Source of the DNA: Paracoccaceae bacterium
Lineage (GTDB): Bacteria > Pseudomonadota > Alphaproteobacteria > Rhodobacterales > Rhodobacteraceae
NCBI GenBank assembly: GCA_018222585.1
Contig: JAAFAB010000012.1
Location: 1-64,000, forward strand
Reading direction: 5' to 3'
DNA: 64,000 nt
The position numbers and the translations under genes are program-made. Shown here piece by piece: positions 27,389 through 37,045 of this stretch. The notes beneath the pieces were generated by a model. It had not been told where the DNA came from. It saw nothing but the letters and a program-made list of their open reading frames with translations, and searched no databases. Position 1 is the first letter of the stretch, and every line of letters starts with the position of its first letter.

Positions 27389-28588
27389 CTATCCGGCCAG
27401 CCGCTCCACCGCTTCGGCCAGCACCTTCAGGCCGGCGACAAGGTCGGCCTCGTCGGTGTCCTCGGCGAAGGCATGGCTGATGCCGTTGATCGAGGGCACG
27501 AAGAGCATCGCCACCGGCATCAGTTTCGCCAGGCTGGTGGCATCGTGCAGCGCGCCCGACTGCATCCGGCGCCAGCGGCCCGGCAGCTGCGTCTCGGCTG
27601 CGCCTTCCAGCGCGGCGCGCAGGGTGGCATCCATCGGCACCGGCTCCAGCCCCAGCATGGCCGAGGTGGTCAGGGTCATGCCCGTCTCGGTCGCGACCTC
27701 GGCAGCAGCGGTTCGGATGATCTCCTCCATCCGGCCCAGCCGGTCGCTGTCACCATCGCGCCACTGCATCGAGAAGCTGCACCGCCCCGGCACGATGGAA
27801 TGGCTGCCCGGATGTACCTCGACATGGCCCGTCGTCCAGACCGTCTGCGGGGTGACCACGTTGCGGAAGCGTTCGGCGATCAGGGACTGGAAGCGCAGCA
27901 TCGCCTGCAGCGCATCCTTGCGGCGGTGCATCGGCGTGGTGCCGGCGTGGTTCTGCTCGCCTTCAAACGTCATGCGCATGTCGCGGATGCCGACGATGTC
28001 GCTGACCACGCCGACGGCCTCTCCGGCCTCGTGCAGCCAGGGGCCCTGTTCGATGTGGCATTCCAGGAAACCGGTGAAGCGCGCGGGATCGACCGGCCCG
28101 GTGACCATTCCCGCCATGGCGGCACGCGCCTCAGCGAAGCTGACGCCGGCGCTGTCGACCAGCGCATCGGCCTCCTCCAGCGTCGAATGCCCGGCCCAGA
28201 CGCGGCTGCCGGTGGTGACGCCGAACCGTCCCTCTTCATCCTGGAACGAGACGGCCGAGATCGGCACCCCGGCCTCGGCACCCGCGCGGGCCAGTTCCAG
28301 CCCGCAGATCACGCCGAGCGCCCCGTCCAGCCAGCCGCCTTCGGGCTGGCTGTCGGAATGCGAGCCGACCAGCAGCGAGCGCCCCGGCGCCATGCCGAAG
28401 ACCGAGCCGCAGGGATCCACCGCGACCTCCAGCCCCGCATCGCCGTATTGCCCCGCCAGCCACTGCCGGGCGGCGATGTCGGGGGCGGAATAGGCGGGCC
28501 GTACGACTCCCTTGCCGACCCCGGCGGCGCCGAAGCTGCGCAGGTGGTGAAGATCGGCCAGGAAACGGTCGGGGTTCACGGGAATCAT
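27389..28588 (-). CDS. Zn-dependent M20-family amidohydrolase (hydantoinase/carbamoylase type)
   Basis: The family includes N-carbamoyl-amino-acid hydrolases, allantoate amidohydrolase and beta-ureidopropionase. The 399-residue protein has [19 protein letters not shown] (metal-binding histidine and aspartate), FQDEEGRFG with the catalytic and metal-binding glutamates, and [17 protein letters not shown] stands at ideal spacing before the ATG at 28588. Context does not settle the substrate: the saccharopine genes diverge from it by 122 bases, and the urate oxidase gene, which would suit an allantoate role, is 7 kb away. Confidence 0.9.
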   Translation of the reverse strand: MIPVNPDRFLADLHHLRSFGAAGVGKGVVRPAYSAPDIAARQWLAGQYGDAGLEVAVDPCGSVFGMAPGRSLLVGSHSDSQPEGGWLDGALGVICGLELARAGAEAGVPISAVSFQDEEGRFGVTTGSRVWAGHSTLEEADALVDSAGVSFAEARAAMAGMVTGPVDPARFTGFLECHIEQGPWLHEAGEAVGVVSDIVGIRDMRMTFEGEQNHAGTTPMHRRKDALQAMLRFQSLIAERFRNVVTPQTVWTTGHVEVHPGSHSIVPGRCSFSMQWRDGDSDRLGRMEEIIRTAAAEVATETGMTLTTSAMLGLEPVPMDATLRAALEGAAETQLPGRWRRMQSGALHDATSLAKLMPVAMLFVPSINGISHAFAEDTDEADLVAGLKVLAEAVERLAG

Positions 28589-28710
28589 CAGGCTACCTCC
28601 TTGGTTGCCCCAGAGAGAACAGCAGCCACCCCGGAAAGGCAAATCGGCCCCTTCGCGCATTGCATCCCCGGCCCCGGCCCCTCTATCAAGTTCCCGGAAA
28701 GGAGCCCTTC

Positions 28711-29766
28711 ATGACCCACATCTGGCTGCGCGCCGAACAGCGCCCGAACGAGGACCGCGCCGGGCTGACGCCCGAAGGCGCGAAGGCGCTGATCGCCAGG
28801 GGCTTCCGCCTGACGGTCGAGGAAAGCCGCACGCGCATCCTGCCGCTGCAGGGCTATGTCGATGCTGGCGCCGAGGTGGCGCCCGAGGGCTCCTGGACCG
28901 AGGCGCCCGGGGATGCGATCATCTTCGGCCTGAAGGAGCTGCCCGAGGACGGCACACCGCTGCGCCACCGCCACATCATGTTCGGCCATGCCTACAAGGG
29001 CCAGCCCGCCGGGCAGGAGCTGCTGGCGCGCTTCGTCGCCGGGGGCGGCACGCTTTACGACCTGGAATACCTGGTGGATGAAGGCGGCCGCCGCGTCGCC
29101 GCCTTCGGCTACTGGGCCGGCTATGCGGGGGCTGCGGTTTCTCTGATGTGCTGGGCGGCGCAGCAACAGGGCACGATCTGCCCCGCCGTCGGCGCCTACC
29201 CGGACAAGGAGGCGCTGCTGAGCGACCTGCACGAACGCCTTGCCCCCTACGACGCACGCCCCCGCGCCATCGTCATCGGCGCCCTTGGCCGGGTGGGTCG
29301 CGGCGGCGCGGATCTCTGCGAGGCGCTCGGCTGCGCGGTGACCAAGTGGGACATGGCCGAGACCGCCCACGGTGGCCCCTTCCCCGAGATCGCCGAGCAC
29401 GAGATCTTCCTGAATTCGATCCTTGCCATGCCCGGCACCCCGGTCTTCGTGCCGGTCGGGATGGCCGACGGCGCCCGCAGGCTGAGCGTCATCGGCGACG
29501 TGGCCTGCGACCCGACCTCGGACTTCTCGCCGATCAAGGTCTATGACCGCACGACCACCTGGCAGGCGCCTGCCCTGCGCGTGCGCGACACGCCGCCGCT
29601 GGACGTGATGGCGATCGACAACCTGCCCTCGATGCTGCCCCTTGAAAGCAGCGAGGACTATGCGGCCCAGCTGCTGCCCTCCCTGCTGACACTGGATGCG
29701 CTGGACAGGGGTGTCTGGGGGCGCGCGAAGGCCGAATTCGACACTCACACGGAGGCAATGGCATGA
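28711..29766 (+). CDS. Saccharopine dehydrogenase, L-lysine-forming type (LYS1-like)
   Basis: Interconverts lysine plus 2-oxoglutarate and saccharopine. The 351-residue protein is of the LYS1/alanine-dehydrogenase-like fold: an N-terminal domain with LRAEQRPNEDRAGLTPEGA, and a nucleotide-binding domain with VIGALGRVGRGG. The ATG at 28711 follows GGAAAGGAG. It overlaps the next gene, the glutamate-forming partner, by four bases. Together they give the saccharopine route, which in bacteria of this group most likely degrades lysine to glutamate and aminoadipate semialdehyde. Confidence 0.92.
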   Translation: MTHIWLRAEQRPNEDRAGLTPEGAKALIARGFRLTVEESRTRILPLQGYVDAGAEVAPEGSWTEAPGDAIIFGLKELPEDGTPLRHRHIMFGHAYKGQPAGQELLARFVAGGGTLYDLEYLVDEGGRRVAAFGYWAGYAGAAVSLMCWAAQQQGTICPAVGAYPDKEALLSDLHERLAPYDARPRAIVIGALGRVGRGGADLCEALGCAVTKWDMAETAHGGPFPEIAEHEIFLNSILAMPGTPVFVPVGMADGARRLSVIGDVACDPTSDFSPIKVYDRTTTWQAPALRVRDTPPLDVMAIDNLPSMLPLESSEDYAAQLLPSLLTLDALDRGVWGRAKAEFDTHTEAMA

Positions 29767-30917
29767 AGATTCACTGGTGCGGAACCGGGCTTTCCGCGAT
29801 CCCCGGCCTGCGGCGTCTGCTGGAAAGCGACTATCCGGTCGTGGTCTGGAACCGGACCGTCGAGAAGGCCCGCGCCGAGGTCGGAGACCTGGCCGAGGAC
29901 ATCCGGCCCTTCTCCCTCGAAGCACTCGCACAGGCGCTGGAGCCCGGCGACATCGCCGTCTCGATGCTGCCCGCCGACATGCATGTGCCGCTGGCGACCG
30001 CCTGCCTTGAGGCGGATGCGCATTTCGTCTGCTCCTCCTATGTCTCGCCCGAGATGGCGGCCCTGGACGGGGCGGCGAAGGAGAAGGGCCTGAGCTTCGT
30101 CAACGAGGTGGGCCTCGATCCGGGCATCGACCATGTGTTCGCTGACGACTTGGTGGCCCGGCTGAAAGAACTGGCGCCGGAGGCCCCCGAAGTCTCCTTC
30201 ACCTCCTACTGCGGCGGCTTCCCGAAGGTTGCCAACGACTTCCGTTACAAGTTCAGCTGGTCGCCGCTTGGCGTGCTGAAGGCGCTGCGCTCGCCGTCGC
30301 GCTCGCTGAAGGACGGACAGGAGCTGCATGTCGCCCGCCCCTGGGACGCCATCACCCCCTACGAGAACCCGCTACCCGGCGGCGAGGTCTTCGAAGCCTA
30401 CCCGAACCGCGACTCGCTTCCCTTCATCGCGCAATACGGCTTCGACGAGGGCTGGCAGGTGAAGGATTTCGTCCGCGGCACCCTGCGGCTCGGCGGCTGG
30501 TCCGAGGCCTGGGAGGGCCTGTTCCGCGAGATCGAGACCCTGACCGGCCCCGAGGGCGACGCCCGCCTTCGCGAGATTTCCGACGGGCTGTGGGACAGCC
30601 ACGCCTATGACGAAGGCGAGGCCGACCGGGTCGTGATGTTCGTCCGCCTGACCGCTGCGGCGAAGGGCGCGCCGGTCTTTGACCAGGCCTGGGCGATGGA
30701 TGCCTCTGGCCGCCCCGAGGGCAGCGCCATGGGCCGGCTGGTGTCGGTCTCGGTCGCGCTGGCCATCGAGGCGCTGGTCGCCGCGCGGCTGGCGCCCGGT
30801 GTCGTCACCGCCTCCAACGCCGCGGACGAGTTCTTCGCCGAGGACCTTCGCCGCGAATGGCTGTCGGAGGTCGAGGACATGGCCGACGTTCTGGAGCGGA
30901 TCGACTTCCTGGGGTGA
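29763..30917 (+). CDS. Saccharopine dehydrogenase, L-glutamate-forming type (LYS9-like)
   Basis: Converts saccharopine to glutamate and 2-aminoadipate-6-semialdehyde. The 384-residue protein opens with a dinucleotide-binding fold (KIHWCGTGLSAIPGLRRLL) and contains SSYVSPEM...NEVGLDPGIDH, conserved in the family. It is coupled to the upstream gene by ATGA. In animals the two activities are fused; here they are split, as in fungi. The aminoadipate semialdehyde dehydrogenase that would follow is not in the window. A hairpin follows at 30938. Confidence 0.92.
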   Translation: MKIHWCGTGLSAIPGLRRLLESDYPVVVWNRTVEKARAEVGDLAEDIRPFSLEALAQALEPGDIAVSMLPADMHVPLATACLEADAHFVCSSYVSPEMAALDGAAKEKGLSFVNEVGLDPGIDHVFADDLVARLKELAPEAPEVSFTSYCGGFPKVANDFRYKFSWSPLGVLKALRSPSRSLKDGQELHVARPWDAITPYENPLPGGEVFEAYPNRDSLPFIAQYGFDEGWQVKDFVRGTLRLGGWSEAWEGLFREIETLTGPEGDARLREISDGLWDSHAYDEGEADRVVMFVRLTAAAKGAPVFDQAWAMDASGRPEGSAMGRLVSVSVALAIEALVAARLAPGVVTASNAADEFFAEDLRREWLSEVEDMADVLERIDFLG

Positions 30918-30937
30918 CACCCGGCGGCGGGGTCGAA

Positions 30938-30962
30938 GGTGCCTCCCCTGCGGGGAAGCACC
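30938..30962. terminator. Hairpin between convergent genes
   Basis: GGTGCCTCCCC pairs with GGGGAAGCACC around a TGC loop, with one mismatch. It lies in the 55-bp gap between the saccharopine operon and a convergent gene. No T run is present, so termination strength is uncertain. Confidence 0.55.
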
Positions 30963-30972
30963 CTACGGCCAC

Positions 30973-31299
30973 TCAGCCGCCCCGGACCAGATCATCCTCT
31001 GCATCGCTGGCCGACAGGCCAAGCGCGTCGAGCCCGTTTTCCAGGTGGTCCGACAGATGCGGCGTGCCCAGCAGGTAATCGGGCGTCGGCGTCGTCGCCT
31101 CGTCGCGGGCGGTGGCCTTGGCCTCCTCCAGCTCGTCGGCGGCGAAGCTGTCGCGACCGATCCACATCACCGCGACGAGGCTGACCAACTCCTCCTCGTT
31201 GAGGTTCTCCAGAAAGGCGCGCAATTCGCCCTCGGCGCGGTCCAGCTCGCGCGCCATGAGGATGACATTGGCAATCTTGGTGATCGAGATTTCGAGCAT
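30973..31299 (-). CDS. DUF3775-type uncharacterised protein
   Basis: A 108-residue acidic, helical protein without signal or membrane segments. It contains NEEELVSLVAVMWIGRD and TPDYLLGTPHLSDHLENGLDALG, which I associate with the DUF3775 family; function unknown. A GGAGGAAACGCC stretch precedes the ATG. It lies 83 bases downstream of rmuC in the same direction and might be read from it, but need not be. Confidence 0.78.
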   Translation of the reverse strand: MLEISITKIANVILMARELDRAEGELRAFLENLNEEELVSLVAVMWIGRDSFAADELEEAKATARDEATTPTPDYLLGTPHLSDHLENGLDALGLSASDAEDDLVRGG

Positions 31300-31382
31300 G
31301 GCGTTTCCTCCTGTGCGGTAAGCACCTTGCCCCGATCAGGATACGCCCGTCCTTGATTTGCCGCAAATCCTGTGGCGCAGGG

Positions 31383-32618
31383 TCAGCTTTTCGCGTCCCC
31401 CTGCGCCAGGCTTTCCAGCGGGCTGTCGGCCTCGGGCGCCAGTTCCTCGAAGTCGAAGTTATCGAGCTTCGCGGCCCGCTTTCCGGCCCGCTCCGCCGCC
31501 GTGCCGATCCCGTCCAGATCCTTGCGGGCCTGGTTGAAATGGGTGTCCAGCTTGGCGACACGTTCCACCACGATCTCGACGTCGCGGTGCAGCATCGAAA
31601 GAGTCTTGCGGATCGCGCCCGCCTGTTCGCGCATCCGGGCGTCCTTGAGGATCGCGCGCATGGTGTTCAGCGTCGCCATGCAGGTGGTCGGCGAGACGAT
31701 CCAGACCCGGGCGGTGAAGCCCTCGCGGACCACCTCGGGGAAATTGGCGTGCAGCTCGGCGTAGACGGCTTCCGAGGGCAGGAACATCAGGGCGCCGTCG
31801 GCGGTCTCTCCCTCGATGATGTACCGCTCTGAAATCGCCTTGATATGGGCGCGCACGGCCTGGCGGAACAGGGTCTGGGCGCGGGCCTTCTGCTCTTGCG
31901 TCTGGGCACCACGCAGGGCCTCGTAGGCTTCCAGCGGGAACTTGGCATCGATGACGATCGGGCCCGGCGGGTTGGGCAGGTGGATCAGGCAGTCGGCGCG
32001 GCGGTCGTTCGACAGCTTCGCCTGCACCGTGTAGCTGTCCGAGGGCAGGGCCTTGCCGACGATGTCGTTCAACTGGATTTCCCCGAAGGCGCCCCGGGTC
32101 TGCTTGTTCGACAGGATGTCCTGCAGGCTGAGGACATCGCCCGACAGCTTGGTGATGTTCTCCTGCGCGCGGTCGATCACCTGCAGGCGCTGCTGCAGTT
32201 CGGCCAGGCTTTTCGTGGTCTTCTCCGAGCCGCCCTGCAGCTGCTGGTTCATCTTCTCCTGCATCTCGGACAGGGCGCGGGCCTGCTGCATGGCATTGGC
32301 GTGCAGGCGGTCGTTCATCTCCTTCTGCACATGGGCCATGCGGCTCTCCATCATCTGCAACATCTGGGTCTGGCCCTGGTTCTGCGCATTGGAGACGGTG
32401 GAAAGCCCGCCCGACAGCTGCTCCTGTCCCCGGGCCAGCCCCTCGACGGTGCGGCCCAACTGGTTCATCTGCCAGATCACCGGCTCGGAAGCGCGGGCCG
32501 TGGCGCGGATCGAAAGGATCAGCAGGATCAACAGGACAAGAAACGCCGCGCCGCCGATGACGGCGGCGAGGGTGAGCGGATCCGAGGGGTCGATCTGGGT
32601 GGCGCCGATCTGGATCAT
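31383..32618 (-). CDS. rmuC: RmuC-family DNA recombination protein
   Basis: RmuC proteins have a predicted nuclease fold and limit inversions at short repeats. The 411-residue product has an N-terminal membrane anchor (about residues 15-40), a long glutamine-rich coiled coil (about 50-180), and a C-terminal core with [25 protein letters not shown] and [11 protein letters not shown]. The ATG at 32618 overlaps the mutL stop by four bases (ATGA), so rmuC is coupled to mismatch repair here. Confidence 0.93.
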   Translation of the reverse strand: MIQIGATQIDPSDPLTLAAVIGGAAFLVLLILLILSIRATARASEPVIWQMNQLGRTVEGLARGQEQLSGGLSTVSNAQNQGQTQMLQMMESRMAHVQKEMNDRLHANAMQQARALSEMQEKMNQQLQGGSEKTTKSLAELQQRLQVIDRAQENITKLSGDVLSLQDILSNKQTRGAFGEIQLNDIVGKALPSDSYTVQAKLSNDRRADCLIHLPNPPGPIVIDAKFPLEAYEALRGAQTQEQKARAQTLFRQAVRAHIKAISERYIIEGETADGALMFLPSEAVYAELHANFPEVVREGFTARVWIVSPTTCMATLNTMRAILKDARMREQAGAIRKTLSMLHRDVEIVVERVAKLDTHFNQARKDLDGIGTAAERAGKRAAKLDNFDFEELAPEADSPLESLAQGDAKS

Positions 32619-34489
32619 GTGCGACCGAAGAGCCTTTCGATGTCGGAGAGCTTCAGCTCCACGTAGGTGGGTCGGCCATGGTTGCACTGGCCGCTGTGCG
32701 GCGTCGCCTCCATCTGCCGCAGGAGTTCGTTCATCTCGGCCACCTGCATACGGCGGCCCGAGCGGATGGAGCCATGGCAGGCGACGCGACTCAGGATCGC
32801 CTCGACCCGGGCCTGCAGGGCGAGGGACTCGTCCTGGTCGGTCAGCTCGTCCAGCACGTCGCGCAGCAGGGCCTCGGCGTTGATCTCGCCCAGGATCGCC
32901 GGGGTCTCGCGCACCGCGATGGCGCCGCCGCCAAAGGGTTCGATGACCAGCCCGAAGCGGGCGAGGTCGTCGGCGGCCTCCAGCAGGCGCTGCGCATCAG
33001 CCTGCGACAGCTCGATGATTTCCGGGATCAGCAGAGCCTGCGAGGCGACGCCGTTCTCGGCCATCTGGCGCTTCAACTTCTCGTAGACAAGGCGTTCATG
33101 GGCGGCGTGCTGGTCGACCAGCACCATGCCCCGCGCGGTCTGGGCGACGATGTAGTTCTCGTGCACCTGTGCCCGGGCGGCGCCGAGGGGGTAATCCTCC
33201 AGCGGGGTCTCGGCGGGGCTCTCGACCACCGGCTCGACCCTGGCCGAGGGGGCGTGATCGAAGCTGCGGAAGCCTTCGGACATGGCCGGTTCGGGCGCCT
33301 GGAAGCTGTTCAGCGGCGCATAGCCCCCCGAGGGGCGGCGTTCGGGCGCCTGGTAGACGAAGGGTTTGCCATCGGGCGTGCGCGGGGCGTCCTCGGGGCG
33401 GAAGGCGCCGAGAGTTGCCGTCGCCACGGTGGTCGAGGCGCGGTGCCCGGCCTCGGCCAGGGCGTGACGCAGGCCCGAGACGATCAGACCGCGCGCGATG
33501 GCCGGATCGCGGAAACGGACTTCGGACTTCGCCGGGTGGACGTTGACGTCGACCAGCTGCGGATCGCAGTCGAGGAACAGCGCGGCAACCGGGTGCCGAT
33601 CCCGCGAGAGGTAGTCGAAATAGGCCGCGCGCAGGGCGCCGGTCAGCAGCTTGTCCTTCACCGGACGGCCGTTCACGAAGAGGAACTGTGCCACGGCGGC
33701 CCCACGCGAATAGGTCGGCAGGGCGGCATAGCCCGACATGCGGATACCGTCGCGGGTGGCGTCGATCTTCAGCGCGTTCTCGGCGAAATCGCGGCCGATG
33801 ACGGTGGCAAGGCGCCCATGCAGCGCGTCGAACAGATCGCCCGATTCCGGGTCGGCGCGGAAGATGGTGCGGGTCTCGCCGCCCGAGGCGTCACGCAGGA
33901 TGAAGCCGACGAAGGGCTCGGCCATGGCGAGGCGCTTGATCACATCGGTGACGGCCTGCATCTCGGCCCGGTCGGTGCGCAGGAACTTCAGCCGGGCGGG
34001 TGTGGCGAAGAAGAGGTCGCGCAGTTCGGCCACCGTGCCCTTGTTCAGCGCCGCCGGCCTGACGGCGCCGATCTGTCCGCCCGAGACCTTGATCTCGGCC
34101 GCGTCATGGCCCTTGGCGCGGGAGGTCAGCGTCAGCCGCCCGACGGCACCGAGCGAGGGCAGCGCCTCGCCCCGGAAGCCGAAGGAATGGATGTTCAGCA
34201 GGTCGCTGCCGTCGATTTTCGAGGTGGCATGACGCGACAGCGCCAGCGGCAGGGCCTCGGGGGTGATCCCGCAGCCGTCGTCGGCGATGCGGATCAGGGT
34301 CTTGCCGCCATCGGCCACCGTGATCTCGACCCGCGTGGCGCCGGCATCGAGGGAATTTTCCACCAGCTCCTTGACGGCGGAGGCCGGGCGTTCGACCACC
34401 TCACCGGCGGCGATGCGGTTGATGGCGGCGTCGTCCAGCTGGCGGATGACGGGCTGGGCATCAAGGATATGGGGGTCAGTGCGGTGCAT
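32615..34489 (-). CDS. mutL: DNA mismatch repair protein MutL, endonuclease type
   Basis: MutL couples mismatch recognition to strand nicking. The 624-residue protein has the GHKL ATPase motifs [17 protein letters not shown], and GFRGEALPS in the first 110 residues. In the C-terminal part [12 protein letters not shown] (459-470) fits the DQHA-x2-E-x4-E endonuclease motif, and QCNHGRP fits the zinc-site motif, so it should nick DNA itself, as expected where MutH is absent. The ATG at 34489 was chosen by family alignment; its ribosome-binding site is weak. The adjoining rmuC overlaps its stop. Confidence 0.96.
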   Translation of the reverse strand: MHRTDPHILDAQPVIRQLDDAAINRIAAGEVVERPASAVKELVENSLDAGATRVEITVADGGKTLIRIADDGCGITPEALPLALSRHATSKIDGSDLLNIHSFGFRGEALPSLGAVGRLTLTSRAKGHDAAEIKVSGGQIGAVRPAALNKGTVAELRDLFFATPARLKFLRTDRAEMQAVTDVIKRLAMAEPFVGFILRDASGGETRTIFRADPESGDLFDALHGRLATVIGRDFAENALKIDATRDGIRMSGYAALPTYSRGAAVAQFLFVNGRPVKDKLLTGALRAAYFDYLSRDRHPVAALFLDCDPQLVDVNVHPAKSEVRFRDPAIARGLIVSGLRHALAEAGHRASTTVATATLGAFRPEDAPRTPDGKPFVYQAPERRPSGGYAPLNSFQAPEPAMSEGFRSFDHAPSARVEPVVESPAETPLEDYPLGAARAQVHENYIVAQTARGMVLVDQHAAHERLVYEKLKRQMAENGVASQALLIPEIIELSQADAQRLLEAADDLARFGLVIEPFGGGAIAVRETPAILGEINAEALLRDVLDELTDQDESLALQARVEAILSRVACHGSIRSGRRMQVAEMNELLRQMEATPHSGQCNHGRPTYVELKLSDIERLFGRT

Positions 34490-34734
34490 ACCGCGAAATG
34501 TAGCATGGGCAGAGTGAGTCGGAAATGGCAGACCGGAGGGAATGCCATGGCGGTCAGAGCCCATGTCAGGCGTGCAGAGAAGAGGGCCGCGACCGACCCT
34601 GGGCGGGCGCATCGCAACCTCTGGCTGGTGTGTTCACCCCGAAGCATCCACGCCGAGACTCTACCTTCCGACATCGCCAATGCGCCCTCCCGGGGGGGAT
34701 GGTCGGGCGCGGCCCGCGCCAGTGAAGCGCATTG
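34490..34734. other. Intergenic stretch upstream of mutL, no gene supported
   Basis: No convincing gene or RNA is seen. An in-frame upstream extension of mutL is open to 34612 but lacks family similarity. A small dyad, GGGCGCGG/CCGCGCC, lies near 34705-34720. The mutL promoter should be here but I cannot point to one. Confidence 0.35.
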
Positions 34735-34800
34735 CGTAGGGTGGGTGACAGCCCACCTCTGGCGGGCGTTGGCAGACGGCGGGCCAAACCCCGCCCTACG
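34735..34800. repeat. 66-bp element with inverted ends (MITE-like)
   Basis: CGTAGGG (34735-34741) and CCCTACG (34794-34800) are exact inverted ends. Inside are GGTGGG...CCCACC and GGCGGG...CCCCGCC arms. Elements of this form (GTAGGGTGGG...CCCTAC) are frequent between genes in many Proteobacteria. It abuts the 3' end of the next gene, whose stop codon it overlaps by a few bases. Confidence 0.6.
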
Positions 34801-35122
34801 GGAGCAAATCCCGTATCACATCCGGCGCGCGGTCCGGGTTCGTCACGCAGATCACCCGATGCGCCTGTTCGGGCTTCGCCCCAAGAAACACCGTCAGGTC
34901 GGCATTGGCCGGAAAGTCGGTCAGGCGGATGACCGTCGCTCCCTCCGCCCCCGCGCAGGTGCCGGCGATATGCCAGACCTCCTGCGCCTCGGCGCGGAAA
35001 CGGCGGATCGAAACGGTGACCTCGGCGTCGAACATCGACCCGAAGGCCACCGGCGCGACAAGTTGCTCGGCTCGCAGGGGCGCCGCGAGAAGGAGCAGTG
35101 CTGCAAGACCCACCCTTCTCAT
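34796..35122 (-). CDS. Uncharacterised secreted protein, 108 residues
   Basis: A short signal peptide (MRRVGLAALLLLAAPLRA-EQ) is followed by about 90 residues of mostly beta-type sequence with two cysteines (GTCAG and VICV), which may form a disulfide. Not recognised. GGGGATGG precedes the ATG. Its last codons overlap the end of the 66-bp repeat element, which may thus have supplied the present C-terminus. It is downstream of puuD's end by 22 bases but reads in the same direction from 35122, so it is a separate upstream unit relative to mutL. Confidence 0.6.
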   Translation of the reverse strand: MRRVGLAALLLLAAPLRAEQLVAPVAFGSMFDAEVTVSIRRFRAEAQEVWHIAGTCAGAEGATVIRLTDFPANADLTVFLGAKPEQAHRVICVTNPDRAPDVIRDLLP

Positions 35123-35144
35123 CTGCCATCCCCAGGATTTCGGC

Positions 35145-36368
35145 CTAGCCGCGGGTTGCGGCCTCGTACCAGTCGCGGATGGCCTGACGTTCCTCCTCTT
35201 CGATGAAGGAAACGTTAGCGGGCGGCATGGCGTGGCTCAGGCCCGCCTGCAGGTAGATGGCACGGGCGTTGCGCAGGATCTGGCCCTGGGTATCCAGGCG
35301 CACGCCCTTGGGCGCCCAGAGGATCCCCTCTTGGAAGGGCTCGGCGGCGTGGCACATCGAGCAGCGGCCCAGCACGATGTCGTGGACATCCTCATAGCCC
35401 TCGGCCTGGGCGAAGCGCTGCAGACCGGCGGGAATGGCGGCTTCGCCCTCGGCCTGGTCGCGCCAGAGCGGCGCGGTCGACAGGAACATCACCAGCAGGA
35501 AGATCAGCGCGGTCAGCAGCCAGGTCCACCAGGGCATCCCCTTGCGGGCGTGCATGGAGTTGAAGAAGTGCCGGATGGTGACGCCCATCAGGAAGACCAG
35601 GCTGGCGATGATCCAGGTATATTCGGTGGAGAACGCCAGCGGGTAATGGTTGGACAGCATCATGAAGATGACCGGCAGCGTCAGGTAGTTGTTATGCGTC
35701 GAACGCTGCTTGGCGATCTTGCCGTATTTGGCCGCCGGGGTGCGGCCCGCCTTCAGGTCCTCCACCACGATGCGCTGGTTGGGCATGATGATGAAGAAGA
35801 CATTGGCCGACATGATCGTCGCAGTGAAGGCGCCGAGGTGAAGCAGCGCGGCGCGGCCGGTGAAGACATGGGTATAGAACCAGGCCAGGCCGACCAAGAT
35901 CACGTAGAGGCCGATCATCAGCCGGGTGTTGTTGTCGCCGAACTTCGACTTGCAGAGGAAGTCATATACCAGCCAGCCGCCCGCCAGCGAGGCGAGGGAA
36001 ATGGCAATGGCGCCCCAGGCCGGCAGGTCCGCGACCGCCGGATCGACCAGGTAGAAATCGGCGCCGAGGTAATAGACCAGCCAGAGCAGGGCAAAGCCCG
36101 ACAGCCAGGTCGAATAGCTTTCCCACTTGAACCAGGTGAGGTGCTCGGGCATCGCCGCCGGGGCCACCAGGTATTTCTGGACGTGGTAGAAGCCGCCGCC
36201 ATGGACCTGCCATTCCTCGCCATCCGCCGGGCCGGCGATATCGCGGTTCAGACCGAGATCCAGCGCGATGAAGTAGAAGGAAGAGCCGATCCAGGCCATC
36301 GCCGTGATCACGTGCAGCCAGCGCACCGCGAATTCCACCCAGGCCCCGATGGCCGCCAAATCGTACAT
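35145..36368 (-). CDS. puuD: PuuD-type urate oxidase with C-terminal cytochrome c domain
   Basis: PuuD oxidises urate at the membrane and passes electrons to the respiratory chain through a fused cytochrome c. The 407-residue protein has about eight membrane segments (AVRWLHVITAMAWIGSSFYF first) and then a heme-c motif, CSMCH, at 336-340, with a possible Met ligand in HAMPP. I chose the ATG at 36368; a longer in-frame reading overlaps the upstream gene and is a shadow. No other purine-catabolism gene is adjacent; two unknown envelope genes lie upstream in the same direction. Confidence 0.92.
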   Translation of the reverse strand: MYDLAAIGAWVEFAVRWLHVITAMAWIGSSFYFIALDLGLNRDIAGPADGEEWQVHGGGFYHVQKYLVAPAAMPEHLTWFKWESYSTWLSGFALLWLVYYLGADFYLVDPAVADLPAWGAIAISLASLAGGWLVYDFLCKSKFGDNNTRLMIGLYVILVGLAWFYTHVFTGRAALLHLGAFTATIMSANVFFIIMPNQRIVVEDLKAGRTPAAKYGKIAKQRSTHNNYLTLPVIFMMLSNHYPLAFSTEYTWIIASLVFLMGVTIRHFFNSMHARKGMPWWTWLLTALIFLLVMFLSTAPLWRDQAEGEAAIPAGLQRFAQAEGYEDVHDIVLGRCSMCHAAEPFQEGILWAPKGVRLDTQGQILRNARAIYLQAGLSHAMPPANVSFIEEEERQAIRDWYEAATRG

Positions 36369-36472
36369 GCTGTCCCCCCGGATCATCCGTTGTTTTGCCA
36401 AGCATAAGCACGGTTTGCGCGGGGCGGCAATGAGCGCGCGACCCGCCGCGCGTCCCCCTGGCGGCGCTGCCT

Positions 36473-37045
36473 TCAGCTTGGGCCGGGCTCGGCCTTCACC
36501 GCCCGGGGAACCGCGCGCAGGGGCCCCTCGCAGTAGCGCGTGAACATCGCTTCGCGGTACTTCAGCAGGGTCACGCTGTCGAAGTCGGGGTCGGCAAAGA
36601 GGGTCAGGCAGAAATCGGTGCGCTCGTTCTCCTGCCGCCAGACCGAGGCGAGGTTGTAAAGCAGGAAGAAGGCGAAGACGAAAGAGAGCCCGTTGGCGAC
36701 GGTGAAATAGCTCGCGGCCTTCTTCTCGCCCAGCAGATAGGCGCCGTAGCCCCCGGCGAGGGAGAAGACGGCGGGCACCAGGTCGCCGGTCACCGTCTCG
36801 CGGGCGCTGCCGCCCAGCTGTCCGGCCATGCCCCCGATCAGCGCCAGTACAGAAGCGGCGAGGAAGAGCCGCAGCCAGAGCCGCGCCTCGGCCCGCCAGC
36901 CCTTCCAGGGCCCGGCCTCCTCCCCCGCGACGCGCAGGTAAAGCCCGAAGAGCAGCGAGACCACCAGCGCCACGGCGAGACTCGCCAGAAGGACCGCCAG
37001 CAGGTACTCGCCGGTGTTCGGATCGTAGAACCGCAGCATCCTCAC
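36473..37045 (-). CDS. Uncharacterised membrane protein, 190 residues
   Basis: Four hydrophobic segments (about 14-38, 60-78, 86-104 and 112-132) are followed by a cytoplasmic or periplasmic tail containing two cysteines (TDFCLTLFADPDFDSV, RYCEG). Not recognised. The chosen start is GTG at 37045, forming a GTGA overlap with the upstream gene's stop; an ATG at 37039 would shorten it by two residues. It is coupled to the preceding secreted protein and lies 105 bases upstream of puuD, so the three may form one transcript. Confidence 0.68.
   Translation of the reverse strand: MRMLRFYDPNTGEYLLAVLLASLAVALVVSLLFGLYLRVAGEEAGPWKGWRAEARLWLRLFLAASVLALIGGMAGQLGGSARETVTGDLVPAVFSLAGGYGAYLLGEKKAASYFTVANGLSFVFAFFLLYNLASVWRQENERTDFCLTLFADPDFDSVTLLKYREAMFTRYCEGPLRAVPRAVKAEPGPS

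Noticed and set aside
27389-37045. A ureide (urate to allantoate) degradation cluster joining the M20 amidohydrolase and puuD
   Set aside because: The two genes are about 7 kb apart, separated by unrelated operons in both directions, and no allantoinase or transthyretin-like gene is present.
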